Origin: Actinomycetota bacterium
GTDB taxonomy: Bacteria; Actinomycetota; Nitriliruptoria; Nitriliruptorales; Nitriliruptoraceae
Reading direction: 5' to 3'
Assembly (NCBI GenBank): GCA_018335555.1
Contig: JAGXST010000343.1
Span: forward strand, 1 to 45,514
DNA: 45,514 nucleotides
Below are positions 17,064 through 25,814 of the stretch, piece after piece. Below the pieces are notes generated by a model. That model searched no databases and had not been told where the DNA came from. It saw nothing but the letters and a program-made list of their open reading frames with translations. The position numbers and the translations under genes are program-made. Position 1 is the stretch's first letter. Each line of letters begins with the position of its first letter.

Positions 17064-17660
17064 ATGCATCAGCTCGATCCCGCAGCGACGGGTCTGGTCG
17101 TCTTCGACATGCTCGAGTGCTACCGGCCCAAGATCGAGGCCGCCGGCGCCGTCGAGCCGATCCGCCGCCTCATCCAGACGTGCAGGGCGCAGTCGGTGCC
17201 GATCTTCTACGCGCGCGCCGATCACCGACCGGATGGCTCCGACTACAGCAAGGTCGTCACCGACACCGACAGCGAGTTCCGCCCCTACGGCCCCGACCGT
17301 CAACCCAAGCACCGGTTCGGGCACCCGCCGGAGACCATGGGCGTGCTGGCGGAATTCGCGCCGCAACCCGGCGACTACGACCTACCGAAGCACCGCTGGA
17401 ACGCGTTCTTCCAGACGCCGCTCGACCTCAGCCTGCGTTCGCGGGGCGTGGACACGATCCTGTTGGCCGGCGGGTCCACCCACGTCGGCATCGCGAGTAC
17501 GGCGTTCGGCGCCAGGGACATGGACTACAACGTCGTGGTCGTACGGGATGGACAGACGGGCTTCGAGAAGCAGCGGGAGTTCTTCCTCGACCACGTCTTC
17601 CCGCGCATGGCCCGCGTGCGAACGGTTGCCGAGATCGAGTCGATGTGGGCGACCGAGTAG
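17064..17660 (+). CDS. Isochorismatase-fold hydrolase lacking the usual nucleophilic Cys
   Basis: AATGLVVFDMLECYRPK...KHRWNAFFQTPLDLSLRSRGVDTILLAGGSTHVGIASTAFGARDMDYNVVVVRDG. Confidence 0.88.
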   Translation: MHQLDPAATGLVVFDMLECYRPKIEAAGAVEPIRRLIQTCRAQSVPIFYARADHRPDGSDYSKVVTDTDSEFRPYGPDRQPKHRFGHPPETMGVLAEFAPQPGDYDLPKHRWNAFFQTPLDLSLRSRGVDTILLAGGSTHVGIASTAFGARDMDYNVVVVRDGQTGFEKQREFFLDHVFPRMARVRTVAEIESMWATE

Positions 17661-17689
17661 CCAGCTCGTCGACGACGTAAGGGGAAGCG

Positions 17690-19000
17690 ATGGGACGGCC
17701 CGAGGTGCTCCGACACCGCGACTTCAACCTCTACTGGTCCGGCGTGGTGCTCTCCGAGATCGGCACGCGCGGGACCTTCGCGGCCGTGCTCTACCACGTC
17801 TATCTGATCAGCGGCTCGAGCCTCCAGGTCGGTCTCATCGGACTTGCCCAGGCCGTTGCGCTCCTGCTGCTGTCGCCCCTGGGGGGCGCCATCGCCGATC
17901 GGCTCGATCGGCGGCGCCTGCTCCAGGTGGCGCAGTCGCTCTCGCTGCTCGCCAGCCTCACCCTGGCCGTGGTCACCATCCTCGACGTGGTCGAGGTGTG
18001 GCACATCATCCTCGCGGTGCTGTTCAACACGGCGGCAGGGTCCTTCGAGCGCCCGGCACGTGACGCACTCATCCCGGCCCTCGTGCCGCGTGGGCAGCTC
18101 GTCCACGCGTTCGCGCTGCTCAACCCCTCGCGCGAGGCCGCGATCCTGGTCGGTCCGGCCATCGCCGGCGTGCTCATGGCGGTGTGGGGCCCCGAGGCGA
18201 TGTACCTGCTGGACGTCTTCACCTACGTGGTCATCATCGGCGCACTGGTCCTGATCAGGATCCCGCCGGTCGCCGCCGGCAAGCCCAGCCAGAACCTGTG
18301 GTCGAGCATCGGCGAAGGCGTGACCTTCGTCCGCGGCCGCCCGATCATCCTCCAACTCATGGCCCTGGACCTGTCGGCGACGGTGTTCGGCGCCTACCGG
18401 GTGCTCCTGCCCGCTCTCGCCACCGACGTGCTGGCGGTCGGGGCCACCGGCTACGGCCTGCTGAGTGCCGCGCCATCGGCCGGTGCCCTGGTCGGATCGG
18501 CGATCATCTTCCGGATGATGCACCGGCTCCGTGCGGGCCGCGTCGTGTTGAGCTCGACCGTCGCCTACGGGGCGATGGCCGTGGCGCTGGTCTGGTCGGG
18601 TCTGCTGCCGATGTCGGTCGCCTTCGCCGCGGCGATCGCTGCGGCGGTCGGCCTGGGGCTGTTCGATGCGATGGCGACCACGGTTCGTCATGCGGCCGTC
18701 CAACTCGAGACACCCGACGAGATCCGTGGGCGGGTGACCTCGATCTACCAGATGGCGTCCCGGGGCGGCCCGGCCCTCGGCAATCTCAACGTGGGGTGGC
18801 TGGCCAGCCTCCTCGGGCCGGTGGGGGCGCTCACGCTCGGCGGCCTCGTTCCCGTCGCGGTTGCCGGCGTGTTGGCGGCCACGGGCGGACGCATCCGCGA
18901 CTACGAGGTGGACAAGAGTGAGGACGTCGAGGCGGCGGCGCCCGACATCGTGGTGGCACCCGACGCGCGTCCGGACACGCAGGACACGTCCGAGACCTGA
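17690..19000 (+). CDS. MFS transporter, close paralogue of 4729..5958
   Basis: LRHRDFNLYWSGVVLSEIGTRGTFAAVLYHVYLISGSS...LSPLGGAIADRLDRRRLLQVAQSLSLLASLTLAV...QLETPDEIRGRVTSIYQMASRGGPALGNLNVGW. Confidence 0.9.
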   Translation: MGRPEVLRHRDFNLYWSGVVLSEIGTRGTFAAVLYHVYLISGSSLQVGLIGLAQAVALLLLSPLGGAIADRLDRRRLLQVAQSLSLLASLTLAVVTILDVVEVWHIILAVLFNTAAGSFERPARDALIPALVPRGQLVHAFALLNPSREAAILVGPAIAGVLMAVWGPEAMYLLDVFTYVVIIGALVLIRIPPVAAGKPSQNLWSSIGEGVTFVRGRPIILQLMALDLSATVFGAYRVLLPALATDVLAVGATGYGLLSAAPSAGALVGSAIIFRMMHRLRAGRVVLSSTVAYGAMAVALVWSGLLPMSVAFAAAIAAAVGLGLFDAMATTVRHAAVQLETPDEIRGRVTSIYQMASRGGPALGNLNVGWLASLLGPVGALTLGGLVPVAVAGVLAATGGRIRDYEVDKSEDVEAAAPDIVVAPDARPDTQDTSET

Positions 19001-19056
19001 GCGCTCAATCCCCCATGTCGGCCGAATTGCAACGGTGACTTGACATGGAGGCAGAA

Positions 19057-19067
19057 TGGTAGGACCA
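19057..19067. promoter_or_regulatory. Perfect TGGT-AGG-ACCA operator
   Basis: Just downstream of a TTGACA hexamer (19040-19045), upstream of ABC substrate-binding gene. Confidence 0.6.
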
Positions 19068-19115
19068 TACTATGACCGGCCATTCGCCGGCCAACCTGGG
19101 AGAGGGAGCAGTTCC

Positions 19116-20312
19116 GTGGGACGAGGACGCATTCGACCGCTGGCCGCGGCCAGCTTGTTCACCATCATGGCGATGGTGGCGGCATGTTCGACCCCGCCGA
19201 CGGCGGATGAGGAGCAGCCCGTCGCCGGCTCCGGCGAAGAAGGTGAGGAAGTCGAGACCGTCGACCCCGAGACCGCCGAGGAGGCGGCCGATGCCGACTC
19301 AGCGCAGTCGGCCCTCGACGAGGTGACAGCCGAACTCGAGGGGCTCGACCCCGACGCTCGACGCGCACGCCTGATCGAGCTCGCGATGGAGGAGGGCGGG
19401 GAGGTCTCCTTCTACGGCTCGACCAACATCGACGACATCGGTCCCGTGATCGACGCTTTCGAAGATGACACGGGCATCAGCATCAGCCACTACCGGGCGG
19501 GTGCATCGACGGTCATGAACCGCATCCTGCAGGAAGCCGATGCCGGCTTCGCCGGATCGGACGTGGTGCAGATCAACGGGCCGGAGATGCTGGTCCTGTC
19601 CGGTGAGGACCTGCTGCTGACCCTGGACACCCCGATCGCCGAGGACATCGTCGAGGCCGGCCGCTTCGACGACTGGCTGGCGCCGTACGTCAACGCGTTC
19701 ATCGTCGGCTGGAACACCAACCGGGTCAGCCCGGAGGAGGCCCCGACCACGTACGAGGAAGCCTTCTCCAACTTCTCCGGCACGCTCGCCATGGACGTCG
19801 ACGACTTCGACTGGTTCGCCACGCTCGTGGACGAGTACTTCGTCGGGGAGCTCGGCATGAGCGAGGAGGAGGCGGTCGAGTTGTTCAAGGAGGCCGCCAG
19901 CGGTGCCTCCGTGATCCGTGGGCACTCCCTCGGGGCCGAACTCGTGGTCGCCGGTGAGTACGACGTCCACGTGTCGCTGTACCACCACCACACCGCCCGC
20001 CACGCCGACGGCCCGATGGACTGGCAGCCCGCCATCGAGCCCGTCGTCGTCCGCCCCAACGGTGTCGGGATCGTGTCGACGACGACCCGCCCCGCCAGCT
20101 CGCTCCTGCTGGTCGAGTACATGCTCACCGACGGTCAGCAGTACCTGGCCGACGTCGGCCGCACGCCGGGCAGCACCGCCATCGAGGCCGGTCTCCCCAG
20201 TGACATCCGCACGATCGGGGTCGACCTGCTCAAGCTCGAGGAAGAGCGCGAGAAGTGGGAGGGCCTGTACGAAGAGGTCGTGCGCGAATCCGGGTCCGCC
20301 GTCCGCGAGTAA
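19116..20312 (+). CDS. ABC transporter extracellular substrate-binding lipoprotein (Fe3+/polyamine type)
   Basis: Signal plus lipobox MAMVAACSTPP; EEGGEVSFYGSTNIDDIGPVIDAFEDDTGISISHYRAGASTVMNRILQEADAGFAGSDVVQINGPEM. Confidence 0.88.
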   Translation: MGRGRIRPLAAASLFTIMAMVAACSTPPTADEEQPVAGSGEEGEEVETVDPETAEEAADADSAQSALDEVTAELEGLDPDARRARLIELAMEEGGEVSFYGSTNIDDIGPVIDAFEDDTGISISHYRAGASTVMNRILQEADAGFAGSDVVQINGPEMLVLSGEDLLLTLDTPIAEDIVEAGRFDDWLAPYVNAFIVGWNTNRVSPEEAPTTYEEAFSNFSGTLAMDVDDFDWFATLVDEYFVGELGMSEEEAVELFKEAASGASVIRGHSLGAELVVAGEYDVHVSLYHHHTARHADGPMDWQPAIEPVVVRPNGVGIVSTTTRPASSLLLVEYMLTDGQQYLADVGRTPGSTAIEAGLPSDIRTIGVDLLKLEEEREKWEGLYEEVVRESGSAVRE

Positions 20313-20317
20313 GACCA

Positions 20318-20355
20318 CCTCGGGGGCGCGCCCGCTCGACCGCGCGCCCCCGAGG
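20318..20355. terminator. Stem-loop between ABC substrate-binding and permease genes
   Basis: cctcgggggcgcgc ... gcgcgcccccgagg, perfect 14-bp stem, 10-nt loop. Confidence 0.6.
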
Positions 20356-20436
20356 ACCAACCTGCCCGCCCGCCCGGAAGCCACCGGCGGGACATGAACA
20401 CCCGGGCGTATCCGCGCCCCCTCTGGGAGGTCGACG

Positions 20437-22197
20437 GTGTCACAGGCACCCACCACGGACCGGAACGCGCTCGACGCGCTGCCAACGGGTAATCCGCCAC
20501 CGAAACCGAAACGCATGCGTTTCGACTGGCGCAAGCTCCGCGACCCCAAGACCTTCATCATCGTCGCGGTCGTGCTGGTCATCGGCTACCTGTCCCTCGT
20601 GCCGCTGCTGTACCTGCTGTGGGGCACGTTCTTCGACTCGACCGGGCTCACCGGGGCCGCGTTCGAGCGCGCCTATGGCACCACCGGGCTGGGTGAACTC
20701 GTCTACAACTCGATGGTGTTCGCCACGGGTGCCACCCTCGTGTCGGTGGTCATGGGCACGCTGCTCGCCTTCCTGACCGAGCGCACCGACGTGCCGCTCA
20801 AGCGGCTGATCTTCGCCGGGTCGCTGATCCCGCTGATCATCCCGGGCATCCTCTACACGATCGCCTGGATCTTCCTTGCCAGCCCCCGGATCGGCCTGAT
20901 CAACAAGTGGCTCGAACCGTTCTTCGGGCCGGGCACCTTCGACGTCTTCACCCTCTACGGCATGATCATCGTCCAGGGAATGGACAATGCGCCCCTGGTG
21001 TTCCTGCTGATGGTGGCGGCGTTTCGGTCCATGGACCCCTCGCTCGAGGAGTCCGCGCTGATGAGCGGCGCGAGCCTGCCGCACGTGTTCCGCAAGGTCA
21101 CGCTGCCGCTCGCCAAGCCGGCGCTCTTCGCGGCGTTCCTGATCATGGCCGTCAAGAACATCGAGGCCTTCGAGACCCCGGCCCTGCTCGGGATGCCGAA
21201 GGGCATCTGGGTGTTCACCTCGAGGATCTGGCGCGTGCTCAGCACCCACCCGGCCGACTACGGACAGGCCGGTGCCTACTCGATCTCGCTGCTGCTGATC
21301 ACCTCGCTCGGGATCTACTTCCAGACCCGCTACAGCCGGCGCGGCAAGCAGTTCCAGACCGTCACCGGGAAGGGGTTCCGTCCCCGCCCGATGCCGCTCG
21401 GCCGATTTCGCAGCCTCATCGGTGGCGCGCTGCTGTTCTACTTCTTCATCGCGATCGTGTTGCCCGCATTCATCCTGCTGTACATGTCGACGCAGCCCTT
21501 CTACCAGGTGCCCTCGATCGAGACGATGACCAACCTGTCGTTCGAGAACTACCGGTACGTCTTCGACCACTCGCAGACGATGAGAGCCTTCCGGAACTCG
21601 TTCGTACTCGGCATCTCGTCGGCCACCCTGGTCATGTTCGGCACCGCGGTCGCCTCGTGGCTGGTCGTGCGCTCGAAGCTTCCCGGTCGCTGGATGGTCG
21701 ACAACCTGGCCTTCGTTCCCCTCGTGATCCCCGGCCTGGTCCTCGGTGTCGCGTTGCTCTTCGTCTACCTGCGGTTCCCGATCGCGATCTACGGGACCAT
21801 GTGGATCCTGCTCATCTCCTACGTCACCCGCTACATGCCCTACGGCATGCGGTACGCCTCCACGTCGATGTATCAGATCGGTGGCGAACTCGAGGAGTCC
21901 GCGCAGGTCAGCGGAGCGACCTGGTGGCAGACGTTCCGACGGATCAACCTGCCCCTGCTCGTACCGGGGTTGCTGGCCGGGTGGATCTACATCGTCATGA
22001 CCTCGGTGCGCGAGTTGTCGAGTTCGATCCTGCTGTACTCGCCGGGCAACGAGGTGCTCGCGGTCATGATCTTCGAACAGTACGAGAACGGGCAGTTCAC
22101 CGAACTGGCTGCCCTCGGAACGTTGCTGATCGTTGCTCTGGTCATCCTGGTCTACGCGGCGCAGCGTCTGGGCGCCAACATCGGTGTCAAGTCCTGA
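20437..22197 (+). CDS. ABC transporter permease, double permease (Fe3+-type)
   Basis: 586 aa with two binding-protein-dependent permease EAA-type motifs (LEESALMSGASLPHVFRKVTLPLAKPAL and LEESAQVSGATWWQTFRRINLPLLVPGL). Confidence 0.92.
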   Translation: MSQAPTTDRNALDALPTGNPPPKPKRMRFDWRKLRDPKTFIIVAVVLVIGYLSLVPLLYLLWGTFFDSTGLTGAAFERAYGTTGLGELVYNSMVFATGATLVSVVMGTLLAFLTERTDVPLKRLIFAGSLIPLIIPGILYTIAWIFLASPRIGLINKWLEPFFGPGTFDVFTLYGMIIVQGMDNAPLVFLLMVAAFRSMDPSLEESALMSGASLPHVFRKVTLPLAKPALFAAFLIMAVKNIEAFETPALLGMPKGIWVFTSRIWRVLSTHPADYGQAGAYSISLLLITSLGIYFQTRYSRRGKQFQTVTGKGFRPRPMPLGRFRSLIGGALLFYFFIAIVLPAFILLYMSTQPFYQVPSIETMTNLSFENYRYVFDHSQTMRAFRNSFVLGISSATLVMFGTAVASWLVVRSKLPGRWMVDNLAFVPLVIPGLVLGVALLFVYLRFPIAIYGTMWILLISYVTRYMPYGMRYASTSMYQIGGELEESAQVSGATWWQTFRRINLPLLVPGLLAGWIYIVMTSVRELSSSILLYSPGNEVLAVMIFEQYENGQFTELAALGTLLIVALVILVYAAQRLGANIGVKS

Positions 22198-22242
22198 CGG
22201 CACAACCCGGCCAAGAACGCGGATACTCAAGGAGCCATCCAC

Positions 22243-23364
22243 ATGCTCACGATCACCGATCTGGTGAAGTCCTATCCTGGACCCAAGGGCGACAAGGCGA
22301 GCCGGGTGCTGGCCGTCGACAACGTCTCCATCGAGGTGGAGGAGGGCCAGCTCTACACCCTGCTCGGCCCGTCCGGTTGCGGCAAGACGACGACGCTGCG
22401 AAGCGTGGCGGGGCTCGAGGATCCGGACTCGGGCCGGATCGTCGTGGGCGACAAGACGTTCTACGACTCGGAGAAGCAGGTCCTCGTCCCGGCCAACAAG
22501 CGCGGGCTCGGCATGGTCTTCCAGTCGTACGCGATCTGGCCGCACATGAACGTCTACGACAACGTCGCATTCCCGCTGACGGTCGAGTCCCGCAGCACGC
22601 GACTCGGCAAGAAGGAGATGACCGAGCGCGTCGAGCGGGTCCTGGCCGTCGTGCAACTCGACCACCTCGCGGGTCGGCAGGCGACGGATCTGTCCGGCGG
22701 ACAGCAACAGCGTCTCGCGCTGGCCCGTGCGCTGGTGATGCAGCCGCCGCTGCTGCTGTTGGACGAGCCGCTGTCGAACCTCGATGCGAAGCTGCGCGAG
22801 GAGATGCGGTTCGAACTCAAGCGGCTGCAGCGTGACCTCAACATCACGGCGATCTACGTCACCCACGACCAGGTCGAGGCGTTGGCCATGTCCAACGTCA
22901 TCGCGGTGATGAACGGCGGCGTGATCGAGCAGGTCGGCCGTCCCCGCGACGTCTACAACCGCCCCGCGTCCAAGTTCGTGGCGGACTTCATCGGCTCCTC
23001 GAACTTCTTCGACGGGGTCGTCGACCGCCGCGAGGGCACCGACCGCTACGCGGTGTCCACCGACGAGGGCGAGATCTTCGCCACGTCGCAGTACGACCTC
23101 GCGCCGGGCGCCAAGGTGACGGTCGCGATCCGGCCGGAGCACGTACAGATCGAGGAAGGGCGACCCGAACAGGCCGGGCCCGGCATCTGGTCGGGAAGGG
23201 TCACGGCGCGCGCCTTCCTCGGCGACTCGGTCGAGCACAAGCTCGAGGTCGGCAAGCTCGAGCTGCAGGCGAGGTGCCACACCGACCTGAGCCTTCCGGC
23301 GAACACCGAGATCTCGATCGTGCTGCCGCCCGAGTGGTGCTCGTTGATCCCGACCGGCGAGTGA
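22243..23364 (+). CDS. ABC transporter ATP-binding protein with TOBE domain
   Basis: Walker A GPSGCGKTT, signature LSGGQQQRLALARAL, Walker B LLLLDEPLSNLDAKLREEMR. Confidence 0.95.
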   Translation: MLTITDLVKSYPGPKGDKASRVLAVDNVSIEVEEGQLYTLLGPSGCGKTTTLRSVAGLEDPDSGRIVVGDKTFYDSEKQVLVPANKRGLGMVFQSYAIWPHMNVYDNVAFPLTVESRSTRLGKKEMTERVERVLAVVQLDHLAGRQATDLSGGQQQRLALARALVMQPPLLLLDEPLSNLDAKLREEMRFELKRLQRDLNITAIYVTHDQVEALAMSNVIAVMNGGVIEQVGRPRDVYNRPASKFVADFIGSSNFFDGVVDRREGTDRYAVSTDEGEIFATSQYDLAPGAKVTVAIRPEHVQIEEGRPEQAGPGIWSGRVTARAFLGDSVEHKLEVGKLELQARCHTDLSLPANTEISIVLPPEWCSLIPTGE

Positions 23365-23398
23365 CCACCCGTCCGGCCACGAGGATCGGGACTCCCAC

Positions 23399-24145
23399 AT
23401 GCCGTTGAAGGGCAAGGTCGCGATCGTCACCGGTGCCGGCCGCAACGTGGGGGGTGCCGTCGCCTCGCAGCTCGTCGAGGCCGGTGCATACGTGGTCGTC
23501 GCCGAGCTCGACCCTGCCCGCGGGACCGAGATGGCACGGCTGCTGAACCAGCGCCGTGACGGGTGTGCGCGGTTCGTCCGCACCGATGTGGCGTCGGAAG
23601 CCTCTGTCGCGGGCCTGGTGGAGGCGACGGTGGACGCCTTCGGGGGCCTGGACGTCCTGGTCAACAACGTCGCCATCACCGACCGGGGACGAACGGTGCT
23701 CGATCTCGAGGCCGACGAGTGGGAGTCCGTGCTGCGGGTGACGCTCACGAGTGCGTACCTGTGCACCAGGTACGCGGCCCCGGCGATGCAGCGGTCGGGT
23801 GGCGGCAGCATCATCAACATCGGTTCGACCTCGGCTCACGTCGGCCGACGGAACGCGCTGGCCTACGGCGTGGCCAAGGCCGGCCTGCTGAGCCTCACCC
23901 GTTCATGTGCCGTGCAGCTCGGCGAGTACGGCATCCGGGTGAACACGGTCAGCCCGAACAAGGTGGGGTCGCCGGTCGGTCAGGCCATCGAGGCAGGCGA
24001 CCGCAAGCGCGACAACGCACTGGGTCGCGCGGCAACGCCGGACGACGTGGCCGCCGCCGTGTTGTTCATGGCGTCGGACTCGTCCAGCTTCGTGACGGGC
24101 ACGGAGTTGCTGGTCGACGGCGGGGCGCTGATCCAGAGCAACTGA
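23399..24145 (+). CDS. SDR family oxidoreductase
   Basis: VAIVTGAGRNVGGAVASQLVEAGAYVVVAELD...LVNNVAI...YGVAKAGLLSLTRS. Confidence 0.93.
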   Translation: MPLKGKVAIVTGAGRNVGGAVASQLVEAGAYVVVAELDPARGTEMARLLNQRRDGCARFVRTDVASEASVAGLVEATVDAFGGLDVLVNNVAITDRGRTVLDLEADEWESVLRVTLTSAYLCTRYAAPAMQRSGGGSIINIGSTSAHVGRRNALAYGVAKAGLLSLTRSCAVQLGEYGIRVNTVSPNKVGSPVGQAIEAGDRKRDNALGRAATPDDVAAAVLFMASDSSSFVTGTELLVDGGALIQSN

Positions 24146-24163
24146 CGGGTGTTCGGCCCGCGG

Positions 24164-24907
24164 TCAGCGGCGTCTGCTGCCGGCCCCGAGGAGGCGCTGG
24201 GTCCCGTCGGCTGCGTCACGTCCCCGCAGCAGGTGGGCGATCAACGTCGCTCGGGCCCGATCGGCGTCCCCCGCCGCGAGCGCGTTCACGATCTCGTTGT
24301 GCTCGTCGACCGTCTTCTTGTGGGCGTTGCGCCGCACTTCCTTGGAACGCATCGCGCCCATGGCGAGCGGGCCGGAGAACGACTCGGACAGCATGCTGAT
24401 GGCGGGATTGTGGGCTGCGGCGGCCAGGCGGCCGTGGAATGCCATGGACAGCTTGGTGTCGTACTCCCCGGCGGACAGCTTGCGTTTCGACTCGGCGCAC
24501 ATCTGCCGGAGGTCGGCGATGTCCTCGTCGGTGATGCGCTCGATCACGAGTGCGAAGATGCCGAGTTCGATGACCAGCCGCACCTCGGCGATCTGTTCCG
24601 GTTCGAAGCTGCGCATGACCAGCATGTTCGAGAGGGTCTCGCCGATCACGTCGGGGGTCGGTGTCGTCACGAACGCGCCGCCCGCCGATCCCACCCGGAT
24701 CTCGACGAGTCCCATGACCTCGAGCACCCGCAGTGCGTCGCGGACGGTGACCCGGCTGACGCCGAAGGTCGTCACGAGCTCTCGCTCGGCGGGAAGCCGG
24801 TCCCCGGGCTTGAGCTGGCCCTTGCGGATCAGATCGGAGATCTGGTTGACGATCTGGCCGGACATGCGACCACCTGCCACGGGGGACAGGAACGATGCGA
24901 CGGACAC
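24164..24907 (-). CDS. GntR family regulator, FadR subfamily (FCD domain)
   Basis: GQLKPGDRLPAERELVTTFGVSRVTVRDALRVLEVMGLVEIRVGSAGGAFVTTP; FCD helical domain; start codon uncertain. Confidence 0.9.
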   Translation of the reverse strand: MSVASFLSPVAGGRMSGQIVNQISDLIRKGQLKPGDRLPAERELVTTFGVSRVTVRDALRVLEVMGLVEIRVGSAGGAFVTTPTPDVIGETLSNMLVMRSFEPEQIAEVRLVIELGIFALVIERITDEDIADLRQMCAESKRKLSAGEYDTKLSMAFHGRLAAAAHNPAISMLSESFSGPLAMGAMRSKEVRRNAHKKTVDEHNEIVNALAAGDADRARATLIAHLLRGRDAADGTQRLLGAGSRRR

Positions 24908-24987
24908 GATGGGACTCCGGTGGGACAGTCGCAGTCAGACTACTGCCGAACCACCGCCCGGTGCCGGATTCGCAGCCGCACCGCGTT

Positions 24988-25734
24988 TCACCCGGACGCC
25001 GTGCGCCGTGCCGGCTTCTCGCTGCTGATCCGGCGGGCGGTCCGGCCGAGGTGCGTGCGCATCACGTTCCTGGCTTCGCGGACATCGCGCTCGGCGATGG
25101 CCGCCACGAGACGTCGATGCTCGTGGATGCCAGGGTCGCCCATGTGCGGGTCGATCGCCTTGGCCTTGACCAGCGACCGCAGCATGGGCTCCTGGAACGC
25201 CTCGGTGACCAGGCTGATCGCGACGTTGTGGGCGCTCTGCGCGAGGCGGATGTGGAACTCCGCGGACAGCGCGACGTCGAACGTGCCCTGCCGCAGCGCC
25301 TGCTCCGAGCGATCGCAGATCTCGGTGAGCTCGGCGAGATCCTCGGTCGTGGCCCGCTCGCACACCAGGCGGAGCGACCCGAGTTCGAAGACCATGCGGG
25401 CCTCGGTGATGTCGGCAGGGGACACCTGCGACATCATCAGCAGGTTGGCCAGGCCTTCACTCACGTGGTCGGTGTCGGGAGCGGTGACGAAGGCGCCTCC
25501 GTGCGCCCCGACACGGATGGCGACCAGACCGTTCGCCTCGAGGACCCGCAGGGCGTCGCGAACCGTCACCCGGCTCACCCCGAGCTGTGTGGCCAGTTCC
25601 CGCTCCGGGGGGAGCCGATCCCCGGGGCCGAGCTCGCCCGACTCGAGGGCGGCGTGGATCTGGGCGACGACGTCGGCGGAAGCGCGCGCCGTGGACACCC
25701 TCGTGAATAGTTCGTTGCCCACCGGTGCAGCCAT
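24988..25734 (-). CDS. GntR family regulator, FadR subfamily (FCD domain), tandem paralogue
   Basis: GELGPGDRLPPERELATQLGVSRVTVRDALRVLEANGLVAIRVGAHGGAFVTAP; FCD domain. Confidence 0.9.
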   Translation of the reverse strand: MAAPVGNELFTRVSTARASADVVAQIHAALESGELGPGDRLPPERELATQLGVSRVTVRDALRVLEANGLVAIRVGAHGGAFVTAPDTDHVSEGLANLLMMSQVSPADITEARMVFELGSLRLVCERATTEDLAELTEICDRSEQALRQGTFDVALSAEFHIRLAQSAHNVAISLVTEAFQEPMLRSLVKAKAIDPHMGDPGIHEHRRLVAAIAERDVREARNVMRTHLGRTARRISSEKPARRTASG

Positions 25735-25752
25735 CCCCAACCCCTGGTCAAA

Positions 25753-25763
25753 TGGTCCTACAT
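25753..25763. promoter_or_regulatory. TGGT-N3-ACCA-like operator (TGGTCCTACAT)
   Basis: Divergent intergenic region between GntR gene and bicupin; possible autoregulatory site. Confidence 0.4.
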
Positions 25764-25814
25764 TATGCTAGTCTGCCACAAGGATACGCACGCAGCCGAG
25801 CAACTGGAGACAAC

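Noticed and set aside
20440-23820. 1126-aa minus-strand ORF
   Set aside because: Antisense shadow of the ABC permease, ATPase and SDR genes; no recognisable domains, typical high-GC artefact.
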